Below are positions 12,915-24,242 of a stretch of DNA of 64,000 nt, one piece after another (position 1 is the stretch's first letter; the number at the start of each line of letters is the position of its first letter). A model generated the notes under the pieces. That model saw only the letters and a program-made list of their open reading frames with translations. It did no database searches and was not told the origin of the DNA. The stretch is taken from the NCBI GenBank assembly GCA_002749535.1, contig MZZL01000393.1, positions 197,103-261,102 on the forward strand, written 5' to 3'. The stretch is from Apophysomyces variabilis. Taxonomy: Eukaryota; Mucoromycota; Mucoromycetes; Mucorales; Mucoraceae. A program made the position numbers and the translations under genes.

Positions 12915-14014
12915 TTATATGAATCTCCATTTCACATTAATCTTTCCCTTTTTAACTATTGCAAGCTTTTTGAATGCACTAGACAATAAAAAATTGGTGT
13001 TAATGATTCTGTTCGAAAATCGTAGTAGTAGTTAGCAGCAGAGGAAGAGAAACCTACGTTTTTGAAAGATCCAATTCGTTGTGCTGACATCCAGGACAGA
13101 AATCTACAAAGATAGTTTCAATTCCATCGCTTTTTCTACGGAAGATGACAATAGCATACCTACTACTTGAACTATGATTTTGTTGCCACGAGGGCCGATA
13201 ACTTCGATCTTTCGACCACAGTAGCTGCTCTTGCTGTTCTTTCCGCCATAAAACTTAGCGCCCTAAGAAGCTTGTTAGAATAAATAACTCTTTTTGCGTG
13301 CTTAAATAGGCGTACCAAGGCAGTAACCATAGAATCTTGGTTATCCTGCAAACCGCAGGCTCCGTTGTTTGAGTCGAAGTAGGTAGCGTCACCATTGACC
13401 CAGTTCCCAGCACTGCCTCCATGACCATCGTCTCCACCGTCACCGTGATCATCAGTTGGTTTGGGCTTATGCGTTGTTGTTGTGATTGTCGATTTAATGC
13501 TTGTTGTTGCGGTCTTATGGGTTGGCTTTTGTGTGATTGTGGAGTGGACAGTTGCAGTTGTGGTATCATGTGCGTTTGATTTCTTGGCAGTGGAAGATGG
13601 TGTAGGAGCACTCTTTTCTTGGGTGCAGTTGATAAGGGTATTTCGAGTTAATGGAAGGTATAAGTCGAGCTCTTGACCCTTGGCTACGGGGTACAACCAA
13701 TCCGGAACGATGAGATTACAGTAGTTGCCTTGGTGAATCTTATTCTCAGCATCGGTCAGGTTTGCTGCATTCTTAGAGTATACATTAAAGAATGTAGCAG
13801 TACTGACTTTGACACCAGGAGCAAAGCAGTCTTCGTTGGAGTACAAGGATACGCCAGTAAGAGAAAGGTAGCTGACGGACGAGGTCAAGGAGGCGTCACG
13901 GACGGTAATTGTGCAGTTGATGGAATCTTTACTCTCCGTTTCCCAAAGAGGTTTGGCAGGAAATGCTGTTGCTACTGTGGCAAACAACAATGCAAAATGA
14001 ATAACTCTGTGCAT
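12915..14014 (-). CDS. Secreted RlpA-like double-psi beta-barrel (barwin/expansin-related) protein
   Basis: Start at 14014 with a signal peptide (MHRVIHFALLFATVATAFPA). An N-terminal Cys-containing region of about 120 residues follows. Next come a long Ser/Thr/Lys linker (repeats of TTxxxKPTHK type, a likely O-glycosylated stalk) and a Gly/Asp/His segment. The double-psi domain starts GDATYFDSNNGACGLQDN. Removing three short introns gives the rest of the domain: GAKFYGGKNSKSSYCGRKIE, GNKIIVQVVDFCPGCQHNEL, DLSKTAFKKLA, then GKINVKWRFI and a stop at 12915. The last intron has a clear GTAGGT donor, a GCTAAC-like branch site and a TAG acceptor. Each junction keeps the family motif (D-x-C-P-G-C ... 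D-L-S) in frame. Such proteins are secreted and often loosen or bind cell-wall polymers; catalytic activity is not implied. The extra N-terminal module is not identified. Confidence 0.82.
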
Positions 14015-17000
14015 TCTTTCTTGAGCAGAGGGTAACTACAGAAACAAAGAAACTTAGGAACTTCGACTTATATATGTACACACCGTATGGTCCAATCCAC
14101 CTTGGCTGTACGCATAATCGATTTCTGGCCCACTCGTTTTCGTTCGTGAAACGGGTCCGCAAAAGCAAACAGTTTGTTGGTCAGCAATATCCATGCTCCG
14201 TTACACGCTGGTCAACGTTTAAGATGTTTTTCAACTCAATAAACAGGAACACACCATCAGATCGAAGAATCGCGATCAGTCTGATTAAGAAAACGTACAA
14301 TTTAAAGCCGAGCGTGTTCGATAGACGATTGTAAAGGATCAAGGTTTGTTATAATACAAAGCAGTTACACAAACCTGTATGGAAATAGTGTGGAGCTCAC
14401 ATGGAAAGTAGAAAGCAAAATTCAAAGCGTCAGCATTGGTCATTTCGGCATAAACAATAAAATAGGGTTGGGTGATACAGAAGAATAACCTTCTGTTTCC
14501 GTAATTGGGTTCTGGGAATACCAAAAGAGCTGTGCCTCCGTTTAGCCAATTCTAGTCATTTCGGAATATGTACTTTGCATTTCTACTAATCGACTTGGGT
14601 AATAACTTATCCAATTGTGACAGGAAAAGCAATCGTAAACCAAGCCGATGGATCAATCTCCGTAAGGAATCAAAGCTATGACTGACTAATGCATCATCGT
14701 TAGGAACATTTAATCAACCATCGATCGCATTTTTTGTTTTCTATCTCTCGATATCTCGCATGCTCCATGATAATTGCATTTCTTGATAGCTTAAGCAGCT
14801 CCATAATCGCAAGGTAGCGCCTACCATGTATTCTCTCTCTATAACCATTCGCAAACCTTCAATTGTTGTTTGTTTGTGATACGTCTGTTTCGTTACATTT
14901 CGTTTCGGTAAACTTGCTATTATTACAACTTTGTTGGCTACTCATTATCGTAAGGATATCTGGTAAAGCCTTGCTTTGACATAAAGTAAAAGGACGTGTT
15001 TGTAATGATGCATGTAAGCATCGTATAAACTATCACCCGCCAGGTATCTGAATTCTGCTTACTTGGACGTCTTTGTAGAATTGGACCTAGACAGAGCTAC
15101 ATATCAAGGAAAAGATAAGAGTAAAATAGCGCGGATAGGGGGAGGATAACAGTTTCTCGTAGCAGCATCTAGGACCCATGTCCTCTCCATTAGGCGTGCC
15201 TTGGCTTGTTATGGAAATTTGTGCTGTGACCGATGACAGCAGCTAACCAATGCGATTGTTGCAAACAATATGCATGCTTACCATAAAACTTAGGCGTCCA
15301 AACTTTATATTGAGTGGCACTGGCATCGCGTTCATCCCTAATTAGCTCTACAGATGTTCTCTGCGGATAATTTTCCCCATGCAGCAGACAAAACATGCGT
15401 TAAAAACGGATTTACGCTGAAGCGACTTTACATGCTTTGTGGTAGTAAGTTGTTCGATATAGCAATGGTTCAAAGAAAAATGCAAGATAATGAACAGGAT
15501 ATCCTCGGAAACGTAAACGGCGTAAAGAGACCGGAACGTAATAAGGATTACATGTTTTACTCTTCTGTTATGCTGTTAATATCAGAAACTAGACAATACG
15601 GTTTGATAACAAAGATTGCCTGGTTTAGGCACGGTTACGCAAATTTCGGATAAAACAAGATGGTCAGGTACGACATCATCGGCTCAACGGATCAAGCAAT
15701 GATTGGGAACTGGTATGATAGGAAAAACGTCAGTACACAGCAAACTACCAAGTCATACCAGTAAGCTCCGTGTAAACCTGTGTGGTTTCCTTCGCAATTA
15801 AGCCAAAGAATCTGATTGCCTGGACTGCCTCGTCGGAACCTAACGTAAACGATCATCTTATTGTGTGTTTACTCAGCTGATGACTAAGAAGAGAAGCACT
15901 CCAGTTGATGAAGCATGAGGCATGGCTTCCTTAAATAAAGGCTTGTGTAGTTTTCCATTCTGTCAATTAGTGTTACATTGGAAGGAAAGGTCATAAACAC
16001 AAGAATCGTTGCAGAACGTTGAATGAAATTGCATAATAAATACGTCCACTTGTAGAAGTAGCAATGTTTAGCATAAGTTATGAATGACTGTACTCAGAGT
16101 ATTTTTGTTCACTTGCTGTCTACTCTATGCAAAGGGTGCAATAGTTGGGGCCCTTCATGACCGCTGACTATAATAATCAATAGCAAAATGGCACATATGT
16201 CGTACCAACAGCAACCAACGATGTTCAAACCGAGGGATTTATCCAAACCTGTTCTAAGTTATTTTTTCTTTACAAGACATAATTTCCGCCTGTTTTCCAT
16301 GCCTTTTGTTTCTTGCATGGGGATAGAATGGATACAGCGCGATAAAAAGAAGAGAGATCGGGAAAGTGAAATTTACCACACACTGTAGTGTAACCCTTCA
16401 CTTGACGATTATTGCTTGATGTTAACGGAAACAGAGAACATAAAGACAAGAAAGAAAGAAAAATAAATTGTCGATAACATCATAAGATGAATTTGTCATG
16501 AACAAATGGTCTTTTTAGTTTGTCTCAAAAAACATATGCAGTAAATCTCTATTGATTATCCACGTTAAATAAGATCGACGGTAGTTAATTAGAAGTAGCT
16601 ACAAGCTAGAGCCAGAAGTGGAATGAGAATCTAAAGCACACGCTGCGAATAAGTTGCAACCATTAACTTGCTGGATCGATTGAAAGTTTTCTTGGCAAAT
16701 TAGAAGTTTATTCTTTTGAATTGAGGGGGTTGTACAGGGCCATTAATCTTTCATGTGCTGTATCGTACGACTCGTTCCAGTTAATGCAATGTTACTGGAT
16801 GTATTTCCACCCTGACACATTGCGGTTTCTTGGCGTCATGAGAATGTTCGTTACATTAACCAAATAAGAAAAGGTTAGGCATTCACAGTTCAGTTGCAAC
16901 GCTTTGCCCTGGATGTGTAGCTACGAACAGAATGAAACTGATGTAGTTTGCGGTTTTTGCTATTCGGTTAACTGTTCCCTCTTTCACCTGAAGGGCGTGT

Positions 17001-17430
17001 CTAGTGAGCCTAATTTCCGTGGTATAATGTGTCTGCTATATAATACTTGAACGGCTAAACTGCTTTATATTGCGACAATGAGAATATATCCATGATCGGT
17101 AGGAGCAAGAGCAAAAGGATAATTGCCATTCGTATCACCGGTCTTCATTGTTTATTGAACTTGTTCGCGTTACGTATATGGGTAAGTGCACCTTCGGGAA
17201 GTTAAACTCGGAGGCTACGCTCCTTTGAAAAATCAACAGATTAAGTGTTATCTTTGTTCTTTAGCATGTATCGACCAACGTACTGCTTATTGAATCATAT
17301 GTTGCGCCGACTCTTTCTTCGCTATTACCCACTTCCACATTGGGGCAATAGCCGTAAATAAAGCGTATGCTCGATTTCTTCCCAAGTCATCACTGTTATA
17401 TCCACCCCCTTGCGATTATATCTTCGCCTG
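14015..17430. other. Gene desert, no gene supported
   Basis: Over 3 kb of A/T-rich sequence with only scattered short frames on both strands (for example 14074-14334 plus, 15354-15653 plus, 15190-15396 minus). None joins into a protein with a known motif. I see no tRNA-like or snRNA-like conserved block here. Confidence 0.45.
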
Positions 17431-17639
17431 CGTCACGCCATCAGGAAGATAAAGAATACTACGCCTAGCGGATGACCAGGTGAATTAGTTTTTGCTAACT
17501 TCAACACCTCTCGCCTACACCTCGTATGCCTAAAATGCTCGACCAAGGCCCCTTGATCAAACAGGGCAATCACAATGCTGACCCACCCATGTCTGCCTTT
17601 CGCTGAACTAGCTGCTCCAAGTACGTCAAACACGTCCAA

Positions 17640-18779
17640 ATGCGCCAGTATGTAACTGTAGCCAACGAAACCATCATTGAACAACAACCACTCCTCAATG
17701 CTACTCCTCGTGCCTTGGTGTTTGAAAAGCAAGCAGCCGTGCCTGAATCAATACAGGAGATCGTGGCCAAAATGGATATTCAATGTCAGTGCCTTGATGA
17801 ATTTGGGCGCCTCGCTTAACCTGGACCGCTGTCCGAGAATCTGCCCCAACTTACCGAAGAGCTGAAAAACGCGTATGCCGAGATTGCGAAACTTGTAACA
17901 ACAAATTCCCCGCCTAAATGAAACCATTTGAATCTATTACCGAGAATTATTGAAGCGTTTGAAAAATTAAAAATGTCAAGCCAGCCCAGCATGGAAGATA
18001 TGATTCCCCTGACGGCCCAAGCATTCCAGAAGACTATACAGATGAATGATAATCACTCGTGAATCAAGTCTCTACCACACAAGCCAGCGACGTTGGCTTT
18101 CCCGAACTCATCGGAACCCAAGCAACCCAGCTTGTTGTGTCGATTACCACATAGTCAGCCACGGCTCGCGTCGAGCGCTTCCGCCCGCCACCAGCAAAAG
18201 TGAACTCTAAACGTTTGCAAAGAAAACAGATTTCTGCTGCTAGAACGTTTACCCCGCTTTCCGTTACCCATGGTTTCAAGTACGTTTACTTTCCTATTCG
18301 CGCCCGCATTCCTACTTGTCAATTCAAGAAAACACCTTCGACAAATTGGTGTATTTAACAGCAGGATCCTCGACATTCGTTACCTCGAATGTCAGCTTAT
18401 GGTACTTCTCGCGCATAATGACTTCGCCGATCAGATCGAGCAAACTTTAAATATATTTGGAGTTACACCAATTCAGGAGTTTGACCCTCTCGATCCAGTA
18501 CACCTAAAAAATCCTAAGTATGAGGAACTATCAGAGGATGGACAAGCACACAAGGAATTCGAGCACTACTGCTACAGGATGCTCAAAGCTGTCGAAAACC
18601 TACATTCTCCAGTAGAATGCGATGTCGCCATATCATTTGCTGTCGAAGGCTGGATCCCTTCAAAGGAAATGAAGAACCTTTTCAACAAGAACAACGCTCA
18701 TACTAACAATCTGTTCCATCGCTCTGATCGAATCGTTCCATGTCTTTCAATGATGCCACTACCTCCATTTCAACCATGA
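17640..18779 (+). pseudogene. Decayed retroelement ORF1-like gene
   Basis: Plus-strand fragments read as one disrupted protein. About 17650-17820 contains ETIIEQQPLLNATPRALVFE. About 17900-18060 contains RIIEAFEKLKMSSQPSMEDM. From 18270 to 18779 a 169-codon open frame contains RILDIRYLECQLMVLLAHN, DPVHLKNPKYEELSEDG and AISFAVEGWIPSKEMK. This layout (leading 'xxDIRYP...VALLxHNDY', a mid 'DP....L..PKY' block and a closing 'V...F....WIS' block) resembles the first ORF of LINE-like retrotransposons that I associate with Mucorales genomes. In-frame stops and shifts between the pieces indicate decay. No reverse transcriptase was found downstream within the window, so either it is truncated or this ORF1-like gene stands alone. 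The family assignment is from memory of the pattern and is only moderately secure. Confidence 0.42.
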
Positions 18780-20858
18780 GCCCCATCGGCCATGATTTTG
18801 AATAAGAACCATGATCCCAAGCCTTTGCAAATCTCACTTCCTCTCTACTTCTTCCTCTGCGTCAATTTCTGCTTTTCAAACGTTCTAACTTTTCTTTCCT
18901 CTCGCAACTTATAGTTTTGTCTTCATTTGCGTTTTCCTTTTTCCTCTGTGCTTGCCAAGGGTTTTGTTTTTCTTTGAGACCGAGCTAGAGTGGACACGTT
19001 AGATAAACGCAGCACTCATGGCTTCAATGGAAATAAGTTGATGGTAATAAAACCATTTATTTTGACCATATTTTGCGCTACTTTTAATGAACTTTGTTTC
19101 CAAATTTCCGCTTAAGAATAAGTCAGTATGGGTGATAGGTGAATGACTATGCAGGCAGTGCATTTTACTTGCATCAACTTCGTCCTCCAGTGAATACAAA
19201 ATTCATTCGAGTAGCGTGAAACATAATTCATGGTTAGTAAATGGCAGCGATATAACTGATATCTTCTACTTACCGTCGAAGGGTATCCCAGCACTCGGCT
19301 GAGCGCCCTTGCCGCACCAAATCCATGATGGACGTGAGCACAAAAAAAAACTTTCGGGCGCGTGTCATCCGGCACATGTGGCCCACTCATCCAGCCGACA
19401 CAGAATGTTTGACTTGCCAGCGCTGTTAGACTGCGGAAGTAGCAAAGTTAGGATCATTGATAACATTTGTCTGGTTTGTTGTCTTACCACTTTGTTCGAT
19501 TTCGGTTATGTCGGAAATCATCCTATGTTTCAGGTTGTCTTGGATGTCCTGAAGTGTACGTTGTACTTATTCTCAGAGACGTATACTTGCTGCAATTCTT
19601 TGATGCTTGTGCCTGATTGACCAGAACAGTGTTTGGAGCAGAGATAATTCCAGTATGACATCAAGATTCATCATGTCCACAGGTTAAACTGCTGCACAAT
19701 AATAACAACATCTAATCTTGTCGTACCTTGTTTCATCAATGATTCTCTTAAAAGGTTATTTGTGCGTTTCTCTTGTTCAGCGGTTCGTGTATTCTCTGAA
19801 AGAGATAATGTTAATAAACGGTAAGTCTTATAGTAGCTGGAAATTACCTTTTATTGAGAGTCCAACATATTATTCCATATTCTTATTGTTTCATGCTTGG
19901 AAGATTAATCCACCATACTGGAACCATGCAATCAAACAAGCCTTATCATGTCTGTACACTTTGACTTAGTAGATAGTTCTGTCATACATTGGATTGATGA
20001 ACGTATCAATAGATCATGCAATTGAAGATGTAGTCTGAAATAAAGCCAAAAGACAGGATAAATGGGACAACACATCATCTTTTCAACGGAGGGAAGCGTC
20101 ATATATGTCGTGTTAATTTAGGGACACTCGCAGAAACAGGAAAATGTTGTCAATGGACGTCATCAAGCAAGCTATCCCTAAAAGAAGCCCAAGAGGACTG
20201 GAGGCCCTGTATGAAGAACCGACCAAGTGAAATCATTATACCACGTATCGATGGAATGATTATGTGTCATGAATTGACAAGCGTTACATGCATGAACTAG
20301 CAGGCAGTTTTGGTCAATCGATCGACGATCGTAAGTTATCCATGCTATCTTAGCAAGTCATCATTCACCAGCTTATGTATCGTCCTTAACTGACTGGCAA
20401 CTCTTCCTCAGCCAGTGAAGATCGCGAGAATACAGTAACATGAATGAATTCCATCAACTGTTCTCGTTCTAATCCATTTATGTTTTTTTTGCATGAACAT
20501 TGTCGTAAAGTAGCAAAAGCATGCCAGCTCATTGTTATCCTTATCTTCGATCTTAGCAGGATTTGGACTAATATGCAGTAAATGGGCGGTTCCTTTTCTT
20601 TAACCTCGAGAACTCTGCTACGGCACTATATCTGCGCCATATCTTATTTCCCGTGAACGGAAAAGTATTTCTTAAGTGGCGGGAAAAGAAGTAAAAACCG
20701 AAGGGACACGTGTGCTCTATTAAGTCCTTATGCGACAGCGCATTACAAGTCCGCTTTCCCTTTCCCCCAACAACCATGAACAAGTAAGGAACCAAAGCTA
20801 ACTGTGCTGGAAACCTAACTAGAACCATATATACATATGACTTCTCAGTAAACCCGTT
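18780..20858. other. Spacer without recognised gene
   Basis: Begins with a pyrimidine-rich tract (about 18830-18990, many TTTC/TCTT runs), then A/T-rich sequence with short frames on both strands. The 86-codon minus-strand frame at 20568-20828 is charged but unrecognised. Confidence 0.4.
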
Positions 20859-21509
20859 ATGTCAACTTTCGCTACTCTATTTAATCAGTTAAAAGGTATT
20901 CTTTTGTTGTGGAATCACTGCGTGTAAATAACTACGCATGTAGAGAACCCTGTGAATTGGGCTTTAGTTGCTGTAAGAAAATAGCTCTTGCCAGCCATTG
21001 TTCAGCATGGGTAACGGATATACATAGATATTAGCTTACGTGGTACGATCCTATGCCAAGTCCTCCAAGCCCGTTGCCATTACCCCTCAACATCCACCAG
21101 TAATGGTATTCAAAAACTACACGCCCAAGGAGTTACTGCCTTACAATGGAAACGGACCAGATGGCAGAATCTTGATGGGAGTGAATGGCAGTGTCTACGA
21201 TGTAACTCGAGGACGTAACTTTTATGGACCAGGTATACGACCGCTATCGACTTGCTCTCTCGTTTCTTTTTCGGTTTCGTTCGCTTACACAGTGCTATAT
21301 TAGAGGGACCATATGCCAATTTTGCTGGCCATGATGCATCGCGCGGACTGGCGAAGAACTCTTTCGATGCGGAAATGACTGCGGATCCTAATGGACCGAT
21401 AGATAAGTTGGAGGATTTAGCAGCGGATGAATGGGAGTCCTTACGTGAATGGGAGCAACACTTTGCTACAAAGTACTTACTAGTTGGTAAATTGATCGAA
21501 AACGAGTAA
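20859..21509 (+). CDS. DAP1: Dap1/PGRMC-type membrane-associated cytochrome b5-like heme-binding protein
   Basis: Three exons. Exon 1 (20859-20921) encodes MSTFATLFNQLKGILLLWNHC; exon 2 starts at 21028 with ILAYVVRSYAK. Together they make one N-terminal membrane anchor spanning the intron. The cytochrome b5-like domain reads VFKNYTPKELLPYNG, ILMGVNGSVYDVTRG and FYGP, and after the second intron EGPYANFAGHDASRGLAKNS, the hallmark 'GPY..FAG.DASR.LA' block. The Tyr residues of the YDV and YGP/GPY regions are those that bind heme in this family. Dap1 proteins sit in the ER membrane and support cytochrome P450 enzymes of sterol synthesis. The protein ends LLVGKLIENE at 21509. It is convergent with the UXS gene, whose stop lies about 90 bases downstream. 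Confidence 0.88.
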
Positions 21510-21596
21510 AAAAAATGACAATTGCAGCTCCATATAAGAAAGATCATAAAAATGATAACAGTTTAATCTTTTCAAGAAAAGGAATTGTAATTCACT

Positions 21597-22951
21597 CTAA
21601 ATAGCACCCTCTGCAACCTGCAGTTTGAACCAGTCGATGGTCTCCTGAAGACCTTGGCGCACAGAGAACCTTGGCTGCCAACCCAGATATTTTTGCGCCC
21701 GGGTAATATCTGGCTTTCTTTTCTTTGGATCATCCATGGCAGCCGGTAGTATCTTGAGATCGATGCTCTTTGGTGGTGAGGGTGATGCCATGACTTTCTC
21801 TCGGATAATGGCCGCAAAATCATTGATGGTATATTCTTCGGGATTTCCTAGATTTACCGGTTCCGAATAGTTTTTGTTCATCAAAAGGATTAGTCCATCC
21901 ACTAAATCATGGACGTATTGGAAAGAGCGTGTTTGCTGGCCATCTCCATAGATTGTTAATGGTTCGCCTTTTACAGCCTGCATGACGAAATTGCTCACCA
22001 CACGGCCGTCAGCGGGGGACATACGAGGTCCTACTGGCGCATTAGCTTCCCTACATGCCGAATTCCCTTCTTTAAAACCCTACCAAATGTGCTGTAAACA
22101 AGCTTGTCAGTTCAAAAACTATAGATAAAGCATGAATACTTGCTTGAATATCCGTGCCACTCGCACGTCCACATCGTTTTGCCTCATATATGCGTAAGTT
22201 AATGTCTCTGCTATTCTTTTTCCTTCGTCATAACATGCTCTTGGTCCAATGGGATTCACGTGTCCCCAGTAAGTTTCTTTTTGAGGATGCTCCTCTGGAT
22301 CACCATACACCTCTGCATCCAAGTCAGCAGGGTTCTTTTGCAATTCTAGCTTTTACCTGAAGTAGAAGTCAAAAGGAACCTTGCTTTGACCCGTTTCGCC
22401 AATCCAAGCATATTGATAGTTCCCATGACGCTAGTCTTCACGGTCTTAGTTGGATTATACTGATAATGCGGCGGAGAAGCGGGGCAGGCTAAGTGATAAA
22501 TCTGCGATACTTCTATTAGGAAAGGATCCACCACGTCATGTCTGACTAATTCAAAATGAGGGTGACCGATCCAGTGTTGAACATTGTTCTTTGTGCCAGT
22601 GAAAAAGTTGTCAAGTACAATGACTTCGTGACCCATCCACATGAGGCGGTCCACCAAATGAGAGCCCACAAAGCCTGCACCGCCTGTGACAAGGATACGC
22701 TTTCGTTCTGAGGGACGCAAATTGCGTACTGGGGGGTATGAATGGATAGTCTTGTATACTATGGTGTTATCTTTGGCGTTGACTTCCCGGTCATCCCATT
22801 CTCGGGGTAAATAAAGATCGCGAAGCCATGCGAGTTTCACATCGGAACCGACGGCAGCATGGCCTACTTCAGTTACTGGGCTTTCGTCCTCGGTTTCATT
22901 CTTTATTGCCGTGTTATTGGTGGTTGTTTCCGGTAACTCTGCAGTAGTCAT
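21597..22951 (-). CDS. UXS1: UDP-glucuronic acid decarboxylase (UDP-xylose synthase)
   Basis: An extended short-chain dehydrogenase of about 401 residues in four coding exons. Exon 1 (from 22951) holds the NAD-binding loop [16 protein letters not shown] and [19 protein letters not shown], plus [16 protein letters not shown]. Exon 2 carries TSTSEVYGDP and the catalytic Tyr-Lys pair in ACYDEGKR. A micro-exon (22084-22091) and exon 4 (from 22030) complete [20 protein letters not shown], then [19 protein letters not shown]. It converts UDP-glucuronate to UDP-xylose with NAD as bound cofactor. Unlike animal and many plant enzymes there is no N-terminal membrane span, so it is probably cytosolic. 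The 80-residue acidic N-terminal extension is not family-typical. The intron structure is unusual: a GC donor precedes the micro-exon. Likely role: sugar nucleotide supply for wall or extracellular polysaccharide. Confidence 0.93.
22084..22091 (-). other. UXS1: 8-nt micro-exon of the UDP-xylose synthase gene
   Basis: The conserved sequence RIFNTFGPRM can only be built by inserting these eight bases (CACATTTG on the minus strand) between exon 2, ending at 22144, and exon 4, starting at 22030. The upstream intron (22092-22143) has a GCAAGT donor and TTTACAG acceptor. The downstream intron (22031-22083) has GTAGGG and GTAG ends. Both are about 52 nt. Confidence 0.85.
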
Positions 22952-24242
22952 TCTTCAATATTCTCCGTTATGCTCTTAGTAGGGAACAAAGTTATCTACA
23001 GAAAGAAGAAAACAGATATTAAGAGAAATTATCTAAGGCGGCGTTTCTTTGCTTCTTTTTTTTTGTTGGGCTGGTGTAGCAATCCATCACGGGGAAGATT
23101 TTATACCGAGCACAACACTCATTACCAACGCTTTCACATATCGACATTGAACCGAACTGCTTATCCCCTTGTGTTTATCTGTTACCTAAATGACTCTATA
23201 TAGCACACAGATATTCTAAGCTGATGATGATTTGACAGGATTTTATGGGATATGAACGATCGCTGACGCTTAAAATGTATATTCCGAAGGCGTATTGCAT
23301 GCATTTCATTTTGATTACCAAAGCCTGAGTTCATCTGGCCCCGACTTTCATCGCTTGTTAAGCATTAATACCATGAGATCCGGTCACTTGTTGAAGCCAA
23401 AATAAGCCATACGTAGCACCATTTAATGCTTAATTCATATGGGTAAGTGTTGCAATCTACATCAATTAGTAGTACGCAACATTCACTTTGAATTCCCGTG
23501 TACGGGAAAAGCATAAAACATATATGAACATGTTTGAAAAGCCGCCAAACATTCTTATATATATATATATATATATTAAACCTTTCTGGTTTGCTATATC
23601 ATCGATAGTCCGGTCCCATAACAGAACATACGATAACGAAAAGGTGAGAGATTATAGACTAATGTATATGATGATAATGTGTGTTAAGCGATTCACAATA
23701 AATGAAATACATTTTGCAATACGCACCAGTTCCTGTGCCTATCCTCTTTGCAGCTATCATGGTGCGAACGAATCATGCCGACCTTCGTTTTATAGTAAAA
23801 TCTTTTATTCCTTTTATTTTTACGTTCATCACATGCAGTCGCAAATCTTATCCTGCTTTGATTTAGGCCTCATCTCACGGTTCGTCTAGATATTGCTGGA
23901 AGAAAAGCTGTCTGATCGCTGATGTTCTCCGGCAGCGTCATATAATTCATATCGCGAGTCAGGCATACCGTCAAGAAATCAATAGCAACCACTTTCATTT
24001 TTCTCTGCTTAATGCTTCCGTCCCCCGTGCTGATATTCAAAGGATCTTCCAACCATCAGCTCTCATTATCTGGGAAAAGGGAAAGTGACACCACCCGGTC
24101 AACTGCGTAAACACAATTCAGATAGCCAATCAAAGTGCGTAAAATTACAAGAGTTTTCTTTTTAGTGAGAACGGTAAAAGACAGGCCTTTCTTTTATAAA
24201 GACAGAACACACTTTCCTTTCCTTTAGGTTTACTCGTATTAT
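22952..24242. other. Divergent spacer between UXS and CDF genes
   Basis: About 1.3 kb without a convincing gene. It contains an AT dinucleotide run near 23557-23577 and a 133-codon frame (23488-23889) rich in Tyr/Ile that has no family signature. Both flanking genes start at its edges, so it holds their promoters. Confidence 0.4.

Noticed and set aside
13255..13611. Gln/Pro/His-rich frame overlapping the RlpA-like gene
   Set aside because: It is a frame shadow of the Thr-rich linker repeat.
15190..15396. Minus-strand frame with PKFYGKHAYC, which echoes the KFYGGKN...YCG exon of the RlpA-like gene at 13.2 kb
   Set aside because: Only about 11 bases match and the flanking sequence has none of the other domain motifs; chance is the simpler reading.
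23540..23580. AT dinucleotide run as a regulatory element
   Set aside because: Simple microsatellite; no evidence for function.
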